The notes under the pieces are model-generated. The model was not told the origin of the DNA and searched no databases. It was given only the letters and a program-made list of their open reading frames with translations. A program made the translations under genes and the position numbers. Positions 1-10,689 of a DNA stretch of 64,000 nt are shown one piece after another. Every line of letters starts with the position of its first letter. Within the stretch, counting starts at the first letter, position 1. The stretch covers positions 2,336,185 to 2,400,184 of the forward strand of contig NW_004454163.1 in assembly GCF_000283155.1 (NCBI RefSeq), in the 5' to 3' direction. Source of the stretch: Ceratotherium simum simum (lineage: Eukaryota; Chordata; Mammalia; Perissodactyla; Rhinocerotidae).

Positions 1-97
1 ACAACTGAATAGATGAAAAACCCTGACTTGTACATTTTAAAAGGATGAATTTTATGATATGTGAATCTTATCTCAATAAAGCTGTTTTTAAAAATGG
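1..97 (+). mobile_element. LINE-1 3' end fragment
   Basis: The stretch with 'ttttaaaaggatgaatttta', 'tatgtgaatcttatctcaat' and 'aataaagctg' matches the conserved terminal 3' UTR of mammalian L1M (L1MA/L1MB-like) elements, which end with this AATAAA-bearing block in sense orientation. Only the last ~100 bases lie in the window; the rest of the element would lie to the left. No coding capacity remains. Subfamily is from memory of the consensus. Confidence 0.7.
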
Positions 98-209
98 TGC
101 AAGAATTGTCAGCCTGAGATGAGGTTAATTGAAGCCTACATTTTGGAATAAATCCACTTTAAGATGTCTTCAAGAAAAGAAAAGTATAAATTGAAAATTG
201 TAAATTAGT

Positions 210-511
210 GTTGTTTTTTTTTTTGTATGTGAGGAAGATCAGTGCTGAGCTAACATCCATGCTAATCTTCCTCTTTTTGCTGAGGAAGACCGGCTCTGAG
301 CTAACATCTGTTGCCAATCCTCCTCCTTTTTTTTCCCCAAAGCCCCAGTAGATAGTTGTATGTCATAGTTGCACATCCTTCTAGTTGCTGTATGTGGGAT
401 GCGGTCTCAGCATGGCGGGAGAAGCGGTGTGTTGGTGTGTGCCCGGGATCCGAACCCCAGGCCGCCAGTAGTGGAGCACGCACACTTAACTGCTAAGCCA
501 CGGGTCCGGCC
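210..511 (-). mobile_element. ERE SINE (tRNA-derived), copy 1
   Basis: Read on the minus strand it starts ggccggacccgtggctt and carries a B-box region (gatcc/cgaac), then two gaggaagat-type tail motifs, and ends as poly(T) on the plus strand. It is flanked by a perfect 12-bp direct repeat, ttgtaaattagt, at 198-209 and 512-523, the hallmark of L1-machinery retroposition. ERE SINEs are confined to perissodactyls, so this is species-diagnostic. The apparent minus-strand ORF over 301-483 is an accident of the SINE. Confidence 0.95.
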
Positions 512-523
512 TTGTAAATTAGT

Positions 524-1500
524 TTTAAAAATATCTACATCCTAAAGGGTGTGTGTGTGTGCCATTTCTCTTTTTAGAAATAAAGTTGATATTTAAAAGA
601 ACAACTGAGAAACTTGGCTATTATTTTATTTCATAAAAATACTGACATAAATTTATATCAATTAAGTAAATTGACAAGTTTACACTCAACTTGTATATAT
701 ATATCACAGGCTGAAGGGAGAATTTCTGAATCTTCAAATTATCAAACATAAGCAGACTAATTCTTCACAGGACACAGACTGAAAACCATGTTTTGCTTCT
801 GTCAAAAAAACATCTTGCTACCTAACTAAGGAGGGACACGGGCAGGGTAGAGAGGGCATTGTTATTAGGTTGTAATTTTATTTAACATCTCTATTAATCA
901 TCTAGTGGGGAAAGAGATGCAAGCTAATGAAACTTAAACCACAATAAATTGTCAAGTGTTTTAACACCAATTAGTACAGAAATGATAAAAAGGGACCTTC
1001 AGTGATTAAAGGGCAACCACGAAATGAGATTCAACTTGGAAAGCAGAACGTGGTTGGCAAGTAGCCCTTGGGAGGAAAAACAAAAATGAGTACTTTTTTT
1101 AAGGTCACCGTTCTAAAGACAAGTGAAGGATATTTAGTGAAACTCACAAAGTCTTTACTTTTTGCAGTGTTGATTTCAATGTCAGGTTTTGTGTTTTAAC
1201 TTAGTTTCACTTTAAATTTTTAAGTAGAACATCTTTTCTCACTAGATAGTCTATGGAATTCACAGACAGAAGATTTTGCCTTTGGATTCATATTTTTCTT
1301 GCCATAGAATAAAAATTTGAGGATGGCAGAAAAAGAGAATGAAGAGGTTAAAAAAAAAAAAAGAAATTGAAAAGGATTACAAGTGTTATCTTCATTAACC
1401 ATCGTATAGAAATTAAAACAAAAAGTCTATAAATATTTGATGAAATATTTGGAGTCAGTTGGTCCTACAATGGGTTAAGTCTTTTAACTAGAGATATTGT
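524..1500. other. No recognised gene; AT-rich single-copy-looking DNA
   Basis: A short (gt)n run occurs at about 549-560. The rest is AT-rich with homopolymer A runs (e.g. 1350-1361). I see no splice-flanked ORF and no repeat I can name. The 60-residue minus ORF at 1220-1402 is low-complexity F/S/K and has no domain. Confidence 0.4.
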
Positions 1501-2138
1501 TACTGCACAAAATTGGGGTTCTCTTGCCCGATGTGCGTAAACAAGCCAATTAATTACGGCATCAGCTTTTGGGAAAAGAAATTGGCTTTGTTCTGCAAGA
1601 TCGATCTGCAGGGAGACAGGGGGCATGTGCCTTCAGATCTGGCTCCCTAATTCAGAATTTGGGGCAAAATTTAAGAGGTTAGGGAGAATAGGCTGGCATG
1701 TGGAAATGCTGGCAGGACAGGTTTTGATTGGTAGGCTTCAAGCATTTATGGTAAGGTTCTAAACATTTATGATGAGGTTCTAAACTTTTTGGTAAGGTGA
1801 GGAAGAAGTTTTAACACAGGATCTTCCTGAATAATGGACCCCTCACTTCTGATAAGAGTCCAACTTTTAAGTTCCAGTCATGTCCTGGTCTTTTGGTTCT
1901 GTGGGAAGGAGAATCTTTGGTTTCAAGGTCATTTCAGGTCAATATTTCTTCTTTGGCACACGCTCTGGCTATGTGACTTTGCAAATTTTCTGAAAGGTAA
2001 TTCTTAATCACTCTGTTGGTAAGACATATGATCAGTTGAACTGGTCCTTGAGGGCTCGTGGTTACAATATCTCAGGAAATGGGCTTTCATTAGTTCACTA
2101 AACTATTCCTAATGGTTACGCAAACTATTCAGAGTGGA
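1500..2138. other. Unclassified stretch, possibly an old LTR or other repeat
   Basis: This stretch is richer in G+C than its surroundings and has repeated phrases such as 'aaggttctaaacatttatg' (about 1752-1770) and 'gaggttctaaactttt' (about 1774-1789). It contains no long ORF and I cannot match it to a family. An eroded LTR or internal ERV segment would be in keeping with the texture, but that is a guess. It ends where ERE copy 2 inserted. Confidence 0.25.
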
Positions 2139-2150
2139 TCTGGATTTGAA

Positions 2151-2412
2151 TTTTTGTGTTTTTTTTGCTGGGAAAGATGTACCCTGAGCTAACATCTGTT
2201 GTCAATCGTCCTCTCTCTTTTTTTTAACCTCCCCCAAGCCCTAGTACATAGTTGTACGTTCTAGCTGTTAAGTCCTTCTAGTTCTTCTATGTGAGCCGCC
2301 GCCACAGCACAGCTACTGACAGACAGGTGGTATGGTTCTGCGCCTGAGAACTGAACCTGGGCTGCCAAAGCACAGCAAGCCAAACTTGGACCACTAGGCC
2401 ATCAGGGCTGGC
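2151..2412 (-). mobile_element. ERE SINE, copy 2 (older subtype)
   Basis: The minus strand begins gagccagccctgatggc and ends in a T-rich tail on the plus strand, with the internal phrases 'agccctagtacatagttgta' and 'acagctactgacagacag'. A 12-bp perfect target duplication, tctggatttgaa, lies at 2139-2150 and 2413-2424. Its internal sequence resembles copy 4 (12160-12440) more than copies 1, 3, 8 or 9, so the two probably belong to one subfamily. Confidence 0.92.
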
Positions 2413-2424
2413 TCTGGATTTGAA

Positions 2425-3971
2425 ATTTTAATACAATATTTCTGGTTAATAAAAATGGTGCTAATTATTATTTGACGTACAGAGATAGAATAATAAATGT
2501 AAGCCCAACCAGGAGAATTTGAGCAAACAGTATCTCACAGATAACTCCTATAATATGTGAATAAAAATTAACTACCTTTTCATGTAGTTATTTCAATGTG
2601 ATTTTAATCATTAGCTTTAGGAAGGGCTTCAAATATTAAACTTTATGCAAGTTTATCATGTATTTTGTCATAAGCATACAAAGAAAAAGAGCTAGTTTGA
2701 AGACAGAAGTTGCATTTGCATGCCAAAAATTTTATTTCTGCAATTAACAATTTCATGCCATACATATCTGAGATGACAGTCTTCAAGAATAACTTTTAAA
2801 ACATACAATGATAAAAATCATCACATGTATGAAATGTGCCATTTTTTCACACCTGGATATTTTATATTTGGCAGGTATGAAAAACTAGCATCTTTATAAA
2901 AATTACAAAGTAATTATTTCATCTTCAGAGTATAGACACCTTTGAGAAATTTTAAAATAATAAACTTTTATAGGAAAATTACAAACAGTAAAGAATAAAA
3001 TGTTTTACTTATAGTAATCAACCTCAAGAATATACATATTTTACTGCTTTACACAAAACATTGATTACTTTTAAAAGAGAATAATTTCACTGGAATAAAA
3101 AATGCTGCAGTAAAATATTCAAATGGTTGAAAGAGACAACGATACTTTGAACTATCTTATAGGAATCAGTTACATGACTGACTTTCATAATGTAGTTTAG
3201 AAAAATACAAAAGTGCAGTGGTCGTATGTAATAAAATCGAATAACAGCTATATTCAAAAATCAGTCCACACTGGGCCTGATTTACATCCATTTCTGTATT
3301 CCCTGCGTTTCTTTACTGTGTGTGGTCCTCACTTTGAAGTTGATGACAGTATGAGAGCAAAGAAGAAATAAAATCAGAATAAAAAGTAGCGAATTTTTCA
3401 AAGGCAATAGCAGGTGGGCAATCTCTACTTATAGCCATGCACGCAAAAATACACTTGACTATACAATGAATTTTATGAACTGAAATTATTTTTGAATAAT
3501 AATTTAACTTTGGAGAATGTCTACTGTGCACTTTTGGAAGTTTAAAATTCAACTTACATTTTTACCCTAAGAACAGACCTTAGACAATGTCAATTATACC
3601 TAAAAAAAAACAAAAAAGAAGTAGGAATGGCCATGAAACAAGACAAAACAAAGCAAAAAGAATACAGAATGGACCATAGGCAGGCAGAACTGTGTCTTGA
3701 CCCTGAATTCTCATTTTGTCCCACTCATTCTATTTCCACATATGGACATCCAGTTTTGTCCATAATGACATCAAAATGTGTTCTAGTTTAATCTTTTTAT
3801 TCTTTTCTTTAACTGTATGTGTATTTCAGCTAAGTATTGGATATGCCTTCCCTTGAGATTCATGTGTGGTAAGACGTTTATTAGTCTCATCTTTTCCCCA
3901 AAGCACACTTTGGTATCAATCCAGGCATCTCTTGGCTTCATATCTAAAATGAGGGGCCTATTCCAGATGTT
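2425..3971. other. No recognised gene; AT-rich DNA
   Basis: Very AT-rich (e.g. 2560-3120) with A/T homopolymers. The 79-residue minus ORF at 3313-3552 lacks any domain, and no splice or polyadenylation context supports an exon. An A-rich patch at about 3600-3660 (repeated aaaca/aaaga) is low complexity. Confidence 0.4.
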
Positions 3972-3990
3972 AAAAATGCAGAGGGTCATG

Positions 3991-4251
3991 GGGCTGGCCC
4001 AGTGGCACAAGTGGGTAAGTGCGTGCGCTCCGCTGCGGCAGCCTGGGGTTCACCGGTTCGGATCCCGGGCGTGCACTGACGCACCGCTTGGCAAGCCATG
4101 CTGTGGCAGCGTCCTATATAAAGTAGAGGAAGATGGGCATGGATGTTAGCCCAGGGCCGGTCTTCCTCAGAAAAAAAAAAAAGAAAGAAAAAAAAAGAAA
4201 AGAAGAGGATTGGCAGATGTTAGCTCAGGGCCGATCTTCCTCACAAAAAAA
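3991..4251 (+). mobile_element. ERE SINE, copy 3
   Basis: It begins gggctggcccagtggcacaa, carries ttcggatcccgggcgtgcac (B-box region), atgctgtggcagcg, agaggaagatgggcatggat, and ends in a long imperfect A-rich tail interrupted by aagaaag units. A perfect 19-bp target duplication, aaaaatgcagagggtcatg, lies at 3972-3990 and 4252-4270. The length and perfection of the duplication point to a fairly recent insertion. The 110-residue plus ORF at 3817-4149 simply runs into the SINE. Confidence 0.96.
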
Positions 4252-4270
4252 AAAAATGCAGAGGGTCATG

Positions 4271-4789
4271 ATCTCATGATGGAAGTAGATTACTATTAGC
4301 ACAGAGATAAGGCATATTTAAGCCCAAAACTATTGTCACCTTTCTGGAGCAAATTCGCTGTTTTCTCATGGGTCCTGAAAACTTTAGTAAGCTTTGAGAT
4401 TAGAATAAATTATCTAGAGTAGCTGAAGACTGAAATTTTGTCAATTTGTGCCCATCCTAATTCAAACACCTGAAGTCTCATACAACCCAAGTAGAGAGGT
4501 TACAACTGCCAACTTGGTGTCTATAAACAAGCATCTTAGTATACTTCCATATGAAGCGTTCCAAGCACCCTAACTCTATCTGAAGGCTATGTTAGGGGAC
4601 TTTTATTTCAGCAAATTTGAAAGACCAAGTAATCTAAGTAAAAATTAGTTTGCAAATATAATGTGAGGATAGTTATTTAAATATTTACACAGGATGTTAG
4701 TAATGTAAGTAAAATCGGAGTAGAGATTCCACATCCAAAAGTTGGTAATAATTTTATAAAAATAAGAGTAATAACTTTTAGTTATTAAT
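4271..4789. other. No recognised feature
   Basis: AT-rich non-coding DNA with no ORF above background and no repeat I can name. Confidence 0.35.
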
Positions 4790-4960
4790 TAGCTGCTATA
4801 TGCCAGGCCCTGTCCTCAGTGCTTACACGCAGTGCCACATTTAATCTGACAGCTACTCTGCAAGGTAATCATTGTTATCCTTAACAAATAATATGAGGAG
4901 CCTGAGCTTATGAGTCACATTACATTAAATTATGCTGCAGTAGTAAACAAACAAAAATTG
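4790..4960 (-). mobile_element. MIR SINE fragment
   Basis: The phrases 'gctatatgccaggccctgtc', 'cagtgcttacacgcagtg' and 'aaggtaatcattgttatc' match antisense MIR (core-SINE) sequence, which reads tgccaggcactgtgctaag... on this strand. It is diverged, as expected for a SINE shared by all mammals. Confidence 0.65.
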
Positions 4961-5590
4961 CCCAAATCTCAGAGGAGTATGACAATCAGTGCTAATATCT
5001 TGCTCACAGAATGTCCACTGTGGATTTGGGTGTCTCTTTAGGAAAACCGCCCTTGATGTGTCCACGAAGTGATCCATCCAACCAAAATGGGCCTGGGAAA
5101 CAGTCTTGCATGCGTCTCTGAGTGGAGAGAATCTTGGACACTGGTGAGCACGCTGACTCTAACTTGGTAGGTCATGGTAGGGCTTGACTCTGCACCAAAC
5201 CCCGAGTCCTTTTCTTTGTGGGCACATGGCTTGATGAAATTTCCTAGCTTGCTTTCTGGCATTGTGACTGAGTTCTAGCATTGAAATGAGAGTACTAGTG
5301 ATAAATTTCATTCCTAGCCCTGGTATATAAATAATTCTCAGGCATAATCCCACAGGTTCTTTTCGCTCCCAGCCATCTTGATGCAGACAAGCACAGAAAG
5401 CCTGAAAGTCATACGTTAAAGATGGACCTGACCCAAGATGGAAAGGATCTGGATCCCTGCGTTAGTGCTCGGAAGGAGGCAGCCACCATGAGGAACACCG
5501 ATTACGTACATTAGTAAGTGAAGAATAAATTATCTTGTTTCAGCCACTATAACGTTTACAGTTTATATAACACAGCTTTCTCATGTCATT
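4960..5590. other. Unclassified, probably ancient interspersed repeat
   Basis: The right part (5400-5590) contains an 'aataaattatcttgtttcag' / 'ccactataacg' tail of the kind seen in LTRs that end 'aataaacttgt...aagccactgaga...'. The left part (4940-5000) resembles the common antisense phrase 'ccaaatctcagaggagtatg'. The two minus ORFs here (74 and 64 residues) overlap in different frames and show no domain. Assignment is tentative. Confidence 0.3.
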
Positions 5591-6237
5591 GATTCTACAT
5601 TCTTTTCATTTTTTTTTCTAAATTTATCACTTCTGAAGTTAAGATGTATCATAAATCAAAGATATCTTAAAATTATTTGGTAGTGCTTTTTCCTTCGTTA
5701 TAAAGTAATGTTCTCACAGGCAATAGCATCTTACATTTCACGAAATATGGTAATCTGCAGGTCATCTAGATTTCAAAATCCTTGATCTAATCACTACCTA
5801 CGCTATCTATCCCCTTAAGTGATGGACTGCATTGTGTAAGATTGCTATTTGATTCATGGTATTATGCTTTGTTACCAGATTCCATTTCAGAATGTTTCTT
5901 TCTTCCTGTAAAGCAATTCATTTTGAAAAGCATGACCATTATAGACAACTTTTCTAATTGCATTCCGGGTGTGCAGGTAAAAATTGATTTTTTTTAATAT
6001 GTTTTCTGTTATTTAGAAAATCAAAATCCCATGATATAAATTGAAAATGTTCCATGCATTTTTCAGAAAAGAAGCTACCATTGACCACAAATGGGATAAG
6101 ATTTGGCACAAATTAAAATGATTTGTATCACAAATTAGAGTTCAAGTACACCCAATGGTAAAGGCCACAATGAGATAAAATACACATAGCAATAAAGATC
6201 AAAGGACCATTTGTTGAAGTTGATTAATTCTATCATT

Positions 6238-6450
6238 GGGCAGTAGCAGCATGGTTAGCGTGATAAGAATATGGATTTTGCCTCCTGGCTCTCTAATGTA
6301 CTAGCTTCATGAACCTGGGGGTGGTATTTAAGCCCATCAAACCTAGTTTACTCATCTGTAAAATCACAATAATATTTATTTTATAAGATTATTGTAAGGA
6401 TTAAAGATGACATATTAATAGTAGGTGCCGAGTAAATGATAGATCCTTCG
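6238..6450 (+). mobile_element. MIR SINE fragment
   Basis: 'tttactcatctgtaaaatca', 'ataatatttattttataaga', 'gattattgtaaggattaaag' and 'taggtgccgagtaaatgata' follow the MIR consensus order in sense direction: the cctcatctgtaaaatgg block, then gttgtgaggattaaatg, then the tail. The 5' part (6240-6290) is weaker. Confidence 0.75.
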
Positions 6451-7540
6451 CACCATTCCCTATGACTTACAGGATTTTCGGTTGAACGTTTACATTTATC
6501 TGATCGATGACTTAAATAGATGAAAGTGAATGCAAAATTAGCTGCAATCTGACATTGCTTGCTTCAATGAAAAACTGAAAGCAAAACTGAACCTTTTCCT
6601 GTGTGCCTCATTAGCTCAGTAAAATCTAATTTTCTCTCATTTCTTTCACTTCCTGTGGGAAAGACCAAGTGATTATTGGAAATCATAGTTGCATTTCATA
6701 ATCTTTTCACACCTCTATGGATTTTTACTTTGCAAAATAGACCTTGAATTTGAGTTCAATTTCAGACCACATAGGTGAGGAGAAGGTGACGGTATTTTTT
6801 GAAGGGAAATGACAGAAACTTTGTTCACCCACTGGTGAAATTTTCTTGAATTTGCTAAAATCTCACAAAGGAGTTGGACACATTCTCATATCTATGGACA
6901 GAGAAATTGGCCATTTCCAAAAGTGGAGGCCATAACAACTCCTCTGCCATAGCTATACTTCTATCTTTCTTAAATGGTGAAAAATAAACTGCTGAATTAT
7001 GGCAATATATCTGTGAGAATGCCTCCTACTTATTATGGGCTAGCAGATATAACTAGAAAATCCATTTTTACAAATAGTTATGATGGTATTTTCCCATAGT
7101 GCTAGCATTTTGCAACCATCTCAGATCCTATAATATACTGGTGCTAAGAAATTCAAAAGAGTGGCAACACTCTTTTTCAGAATTTATTAATAGAAGAACA
7201 GTCCCAGCAAAATTTTCTGCTGCAGATCAGGATCTGGGGAAACAGATGTGACTGTGCGCTGTGTATGATTTAAGAGCAAAACAATGATTATAGTGAGTTC
7301 CTCCTTTTAGCAGGAGTACTGTTTTAGGGACTATGTAAGTAACCTTGTGAACTTTCATTAACATTTGTGAAAATTCACATGTGAAAATTCAATAATGCAA
7401 TAACAAATTCAATAAATTAAATATATTCAATAATATTGGAAGCAGGAAACATTAGGGAAAAATGGCAATAACTATGAATTCAATAGATGAGAACTTGGGA
7501 GTATTATCATTTGGATATTAAAAGAAGTGAGACAAAGACT
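6451..7540. other. No recognised gene; AT-rich DNA
   Basis: There are short local repeats of 'tcaataa' at 7389-7435 ('aattcaataatgcaataaca', 'aattcaataaattaaatata'). I see no coding signature. 5591-6237 on the other side of the MIR is likewise featureless. Confidence 0.35.
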
Positions 7541-7544
7541 GAAG

Positions 7545-8960
7545 AGGTTTGTTATATTGCTTTTTAAGTAAAGTTTTTATTAAAGTATATTAATATGTAA
7601 TATTATATATTATTTGTTTTTCCATTTTCTGAAATAATTTTTTAAAATATTGGTGTTATTTGTATCTTAAATGTTTGACTAAACCACCACTAAAACTGTA
7701 TGGGGCTGGTGATGTTTTATAAGATTGTTTTAAAATACAAATATGATTTCTTTGATAGATACAAGACAATTACAGTTTTCTTTTTACTCTTGTGTCCATT
7801 TGGCAAATTTACCTTTTTTCTCCTTATTCTTTCTTACATTTCTCTGTACCTGACTGAGATCATGTTCCTTCTGCCTGAGAATTCCCTTTAGTATTTTTTT
7901 ATGTATAATTCTACTAACAACAGATACCAGCAATATCTATATCTATGTCTATATCTATATCTATGTATTTACCTAAAATCATTTTATTTTGCCTTCATTT
8001 TTAAGACTATTTTTTTCTGGGCATATAATCATAGTTTGGCAATTATTTTCATTTAGCACTTTAGTAATTGCATTATATTGTCCTCTGGTTTTGATTATTT
8101 TTGTTTAAAAGTCAGTTGTTGGTCTTATATGTTGCTATTTTAAGGTTAATGTATCTTTTTTCTCTTACTGCTTTCAAAATATTTTTTCTTTGTCTTTGAT
8201 TCTCAGCATTTGGACTAGCGTATGCCTAGTCATTATTTTCTTTTATTCCTTAACAGGTGGAGTTAGCAGAGTTTCTTGGATCTATGGGTTAAAATTTTTC
8301 ATCAGTTTTGAAAAGTCCTAAGTTGCTATTGTATCTTGAAAAATTGCTTTTGCCCAATTTTCTCTCTCCTTCTAGAAACCCTATTACAGATATGTTAGAT
8401 ATTTCGGTAATACACACACACACATACAATCCTTTTAGTGGTATTCTTCTCCTTTCCGTGTTTAGTCTTGTATATTTTCTATTGTCCTATATTCCAGATC
8501 AAGAACTCTCTCTTCCACTAATTCATCGTTAAATCTATCCACAGTGTTCTCTATACTGGTTATTGTATTTTTTAATACTAGTATCTTAATTTGATATTTT
8601 TATGTAAATTCCAATTATTTGGGGAATTCTCCATATTTCATCTCTTTTCCCCATATATACCTCAATTTTTCTGTTTAAAATCCTTGTCTGATAACTCCAA
8701 AATCTGTTTCACCAATGGGTTCGTATTTACTGTCTGTTTTTATTTTTTTCTATTGACTTTAAATCATTTAGTCCTTCTTCTTGGCATGTTTTGTAAATGG
8801 TTTGAATGAATACCACACATCATGTAAAAAACATTTTTTATAGCATCTAGATTAGGTTATTTTTTCCCAAGGAGGTTTACTGCCTCCTTTGCTAAGCAGA
8901 TAGGGAGGAAGCTGATCACAGTAATCAAATTAGGCACTGACTTGGCTTGAGTCTCGGTTG
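7545..8960 (-). mobile_element. LINE-1 (L1M) antisense 3' UTR-type segment
   Basis: The T-rich plus strand carries the well-known antisense L1M phrases: 'ttttctttgtctttgattct' then 'cagcatttgg', 'tttcttggatctatgggtta', 'catcagttttgaaaag', 'tccttgtctgataactccaa' and 'ccaaggaggtttactgcctc'. Order and strand fit a minus-strand L1M 3' region. A local (tatcta)n patch at about 7937-7970 and a (ca)n patch at 8409-8424 lie inside it. The 63-74 residue plus ORFs here are antisense accidents. Subfamily is not resolved. Confidence 0.75.
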
Positions 8961-9199
8961 TAGCTTTGGTGAGACTTCTAGCTCTGGTCTGCTCCACCCG
9001 CTCTTAGGTCACAGCCTTTGAGAGGTTCACCGCAGACCTTTGGTCTTTCAAAGTGTCCTCTTCCTCCACTGATCTCTGAACTGTTACCTCTTAACTCTTC
9101 ACAGCTAAGCAACTGCTGAAAACTCCACTCTACTTTGCTCAGCCATGTTTGGTCTACTAATAAGCCCATCACGCTCAATCTTCATTTGTGTTAACAGTG

Positions 9200-9480
9200 T
9201 TTTTTTTATCTCTAACATTTCTTTTTAGTTCTTTCTTAGGGTTTCCATCTCTCTGCTTACATTTCCCATCTGTTCTTGGATGCTGTCTACTTTATCCATT
9301 AGAGCCCTTAGCATATGAATCATAGTTGTTTTAAATTCCCTGTCTGATAATTCCAACATCCTTGTCACGTCTGGTTCTGATGCTTGCTCTGTCTCTTCAA
9401 ATTGTGGTGTGTTTTTGTTTTTTGTTTTTAATATGCCTTGTAATTTTTTCTGGATAGTCAGACACAATGTACCAGGTAAA
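9200..9480 (-). pseudogene. LINE-1 ORF1p N-terminal fragment
   Basis: The minus ORF ending at 9225 encodes the short run MLELSDREFKTTMIHML followed by QEQMGNVSREMETLRKN. This is the N-terminal coiled-coil entry region of mammalian L1 ORF1p, the RNA-binding trimeric chaperone of the L1 particle. Only about 55 residues of recognisable protein remain. The reading frame simply stops after TLRKN, before the long coiled coil, RRM and C-terminal domain, so it cannot be functional. The upstream minus-strand sequence (9480-10340) is its presumed 5' region. Confidence 0.8.
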
Positions 9481-10345
9481 AGGAACTGCTGTAAATAGGC
9501 CTTTAGTAATGTGGGGAGGTGTCGGGGAGGGAAAGCATTCTATATTCCTATGATTAGGTCTGTCTTTTAGTGAGCCTGTGCCTCCTGACGGTGAACATCA
9601 CATGTGTTTCTCAGGGTTTTTTCTCCCCATTAGGCAGGACATGATGGCTAGAGTAGGGGGGAGTTAGGTATTTCCCTTCCCCAGGTCAGTTAGGCTCTGA
9701 TAGTAACCGAGCAGGTTAGGCTCTGGTTAACTAGTTTCCCCTGAGGCAGGTCTTGTTAGAAGAGTGTTCTGGTATCTTTGAAAATGTTTTCCCGTCCCCA
9801 TGCCTGAAACCCTAGGGGATTTTTCTCTGATGTTTACTGTGGAAATCTGCTAGAGCTCCTGAAGATAAATCTCATAATATTGTGGGGACACTCCTATGAT
9901 AGGATCCCCTTGGAGTCTTTAAAAGTTGTCTGCACTGTGCCTCCAGCAATTTGTCTGTTACAGTTCAGGTTTTCCTACCGCGGCACTGGTTCCGGCAGTG
10001 GTTTCCTGTCCCCAATCTGTGCTCCAGGAAGCCATGACTCCCTGTGTTTGCCTGTCTGTCTCTCTAATCTTGCTGGCTGTGGTTTGCCCTGTGTCCTCCT
10101 CTCTCTTATGAATTCAAGAAGAGTTGTTGATGTTTCAGTCTGTTCAGCTCTTTACTTGTTGTTAGGACGGCGAGTGGGGACTTCCAGCTCCTTACATGTG
10201 GAACCAGAAATTGGAAGTCTTTACTCTAATTTGTACAGGATTTCATCCTGGCTTCCTCAATCTGTTGCTTTGACTAGAATTCACTGAATATCACAAATGG
10301 AAAACCTGAAGAGCATCAGACTCAGTTCTCAGTCTCTCCTTTTAC
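9480..10345 (-). mobile_element. LINE-1 antisense segment upstream of ORF1 (5' UTR-like)
   Basis: The G+C-richer sequence has 'gtaaaaggaactgctgtaaa', 'ttaggctctgatagtaaccg', 'ctctggttaactagtttccc' and 'gctccttacatgtggaacca'. I recognise this as a recurring antisense block next to the ORF1 start in old mammalian L1s. It contains a long plus ORF (9880-10287, 135 residues) that is antisense to the L1 and has no domain. Whether it is one insertion with its neighbours is not clear. Confidence 0.6.
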
Positions 10346-10689
10346 TTAGAACCTAACCCCCAAATACTCTGGTGTTTATTTTTTTCCTTCTATCCCTATG
10401 AGACTCCTAACACTTTGCTGTTTTTCAGACTCTTGGGAACTTTGTCTCACTTTGAGTGTGACTTATATCCCACACTCAAATGGGAGAAAAAAGAAACTGC
10501 GGAAAGCTGTCACACCTCTTCGAAAGGTTTTTCCTTCTCGGGAATTTTGTTCCCTGAAGTCCAGCTTACTTCATCAACTCTCTAATACTTTAAAACACAC
10601 ACACACACATATTTTAAATTTTCTCTGTCTTTTCTAGTCTTTGGTAGGAGCACGGAATTGCTAGAAGTCTTTTTATAACTTTTGGAAAT

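Noticed and set aside
3991..4060. tRNA gene-like A and B boxes
   Set aside because: They are the tRNA-derived head of an ERE SINE; there is no cloverleaf 3' half.
3817..4149. 110-residue plus ORF
   Set aside because: Its second half is the ERE SINE copy 3.
7900..7980. Possible CRISPR-like regular repeats (tatcta units)
   Set aside because: It is a simple microsatellite without spacers, in a mammalian genome.
9880..10287. 135-residue plus-strand ORF, the longest in the window
   Set aside because: It is antisense to a recognised L1 5' UTR/ORF1 block, has no domain and has no splice or transcript context.
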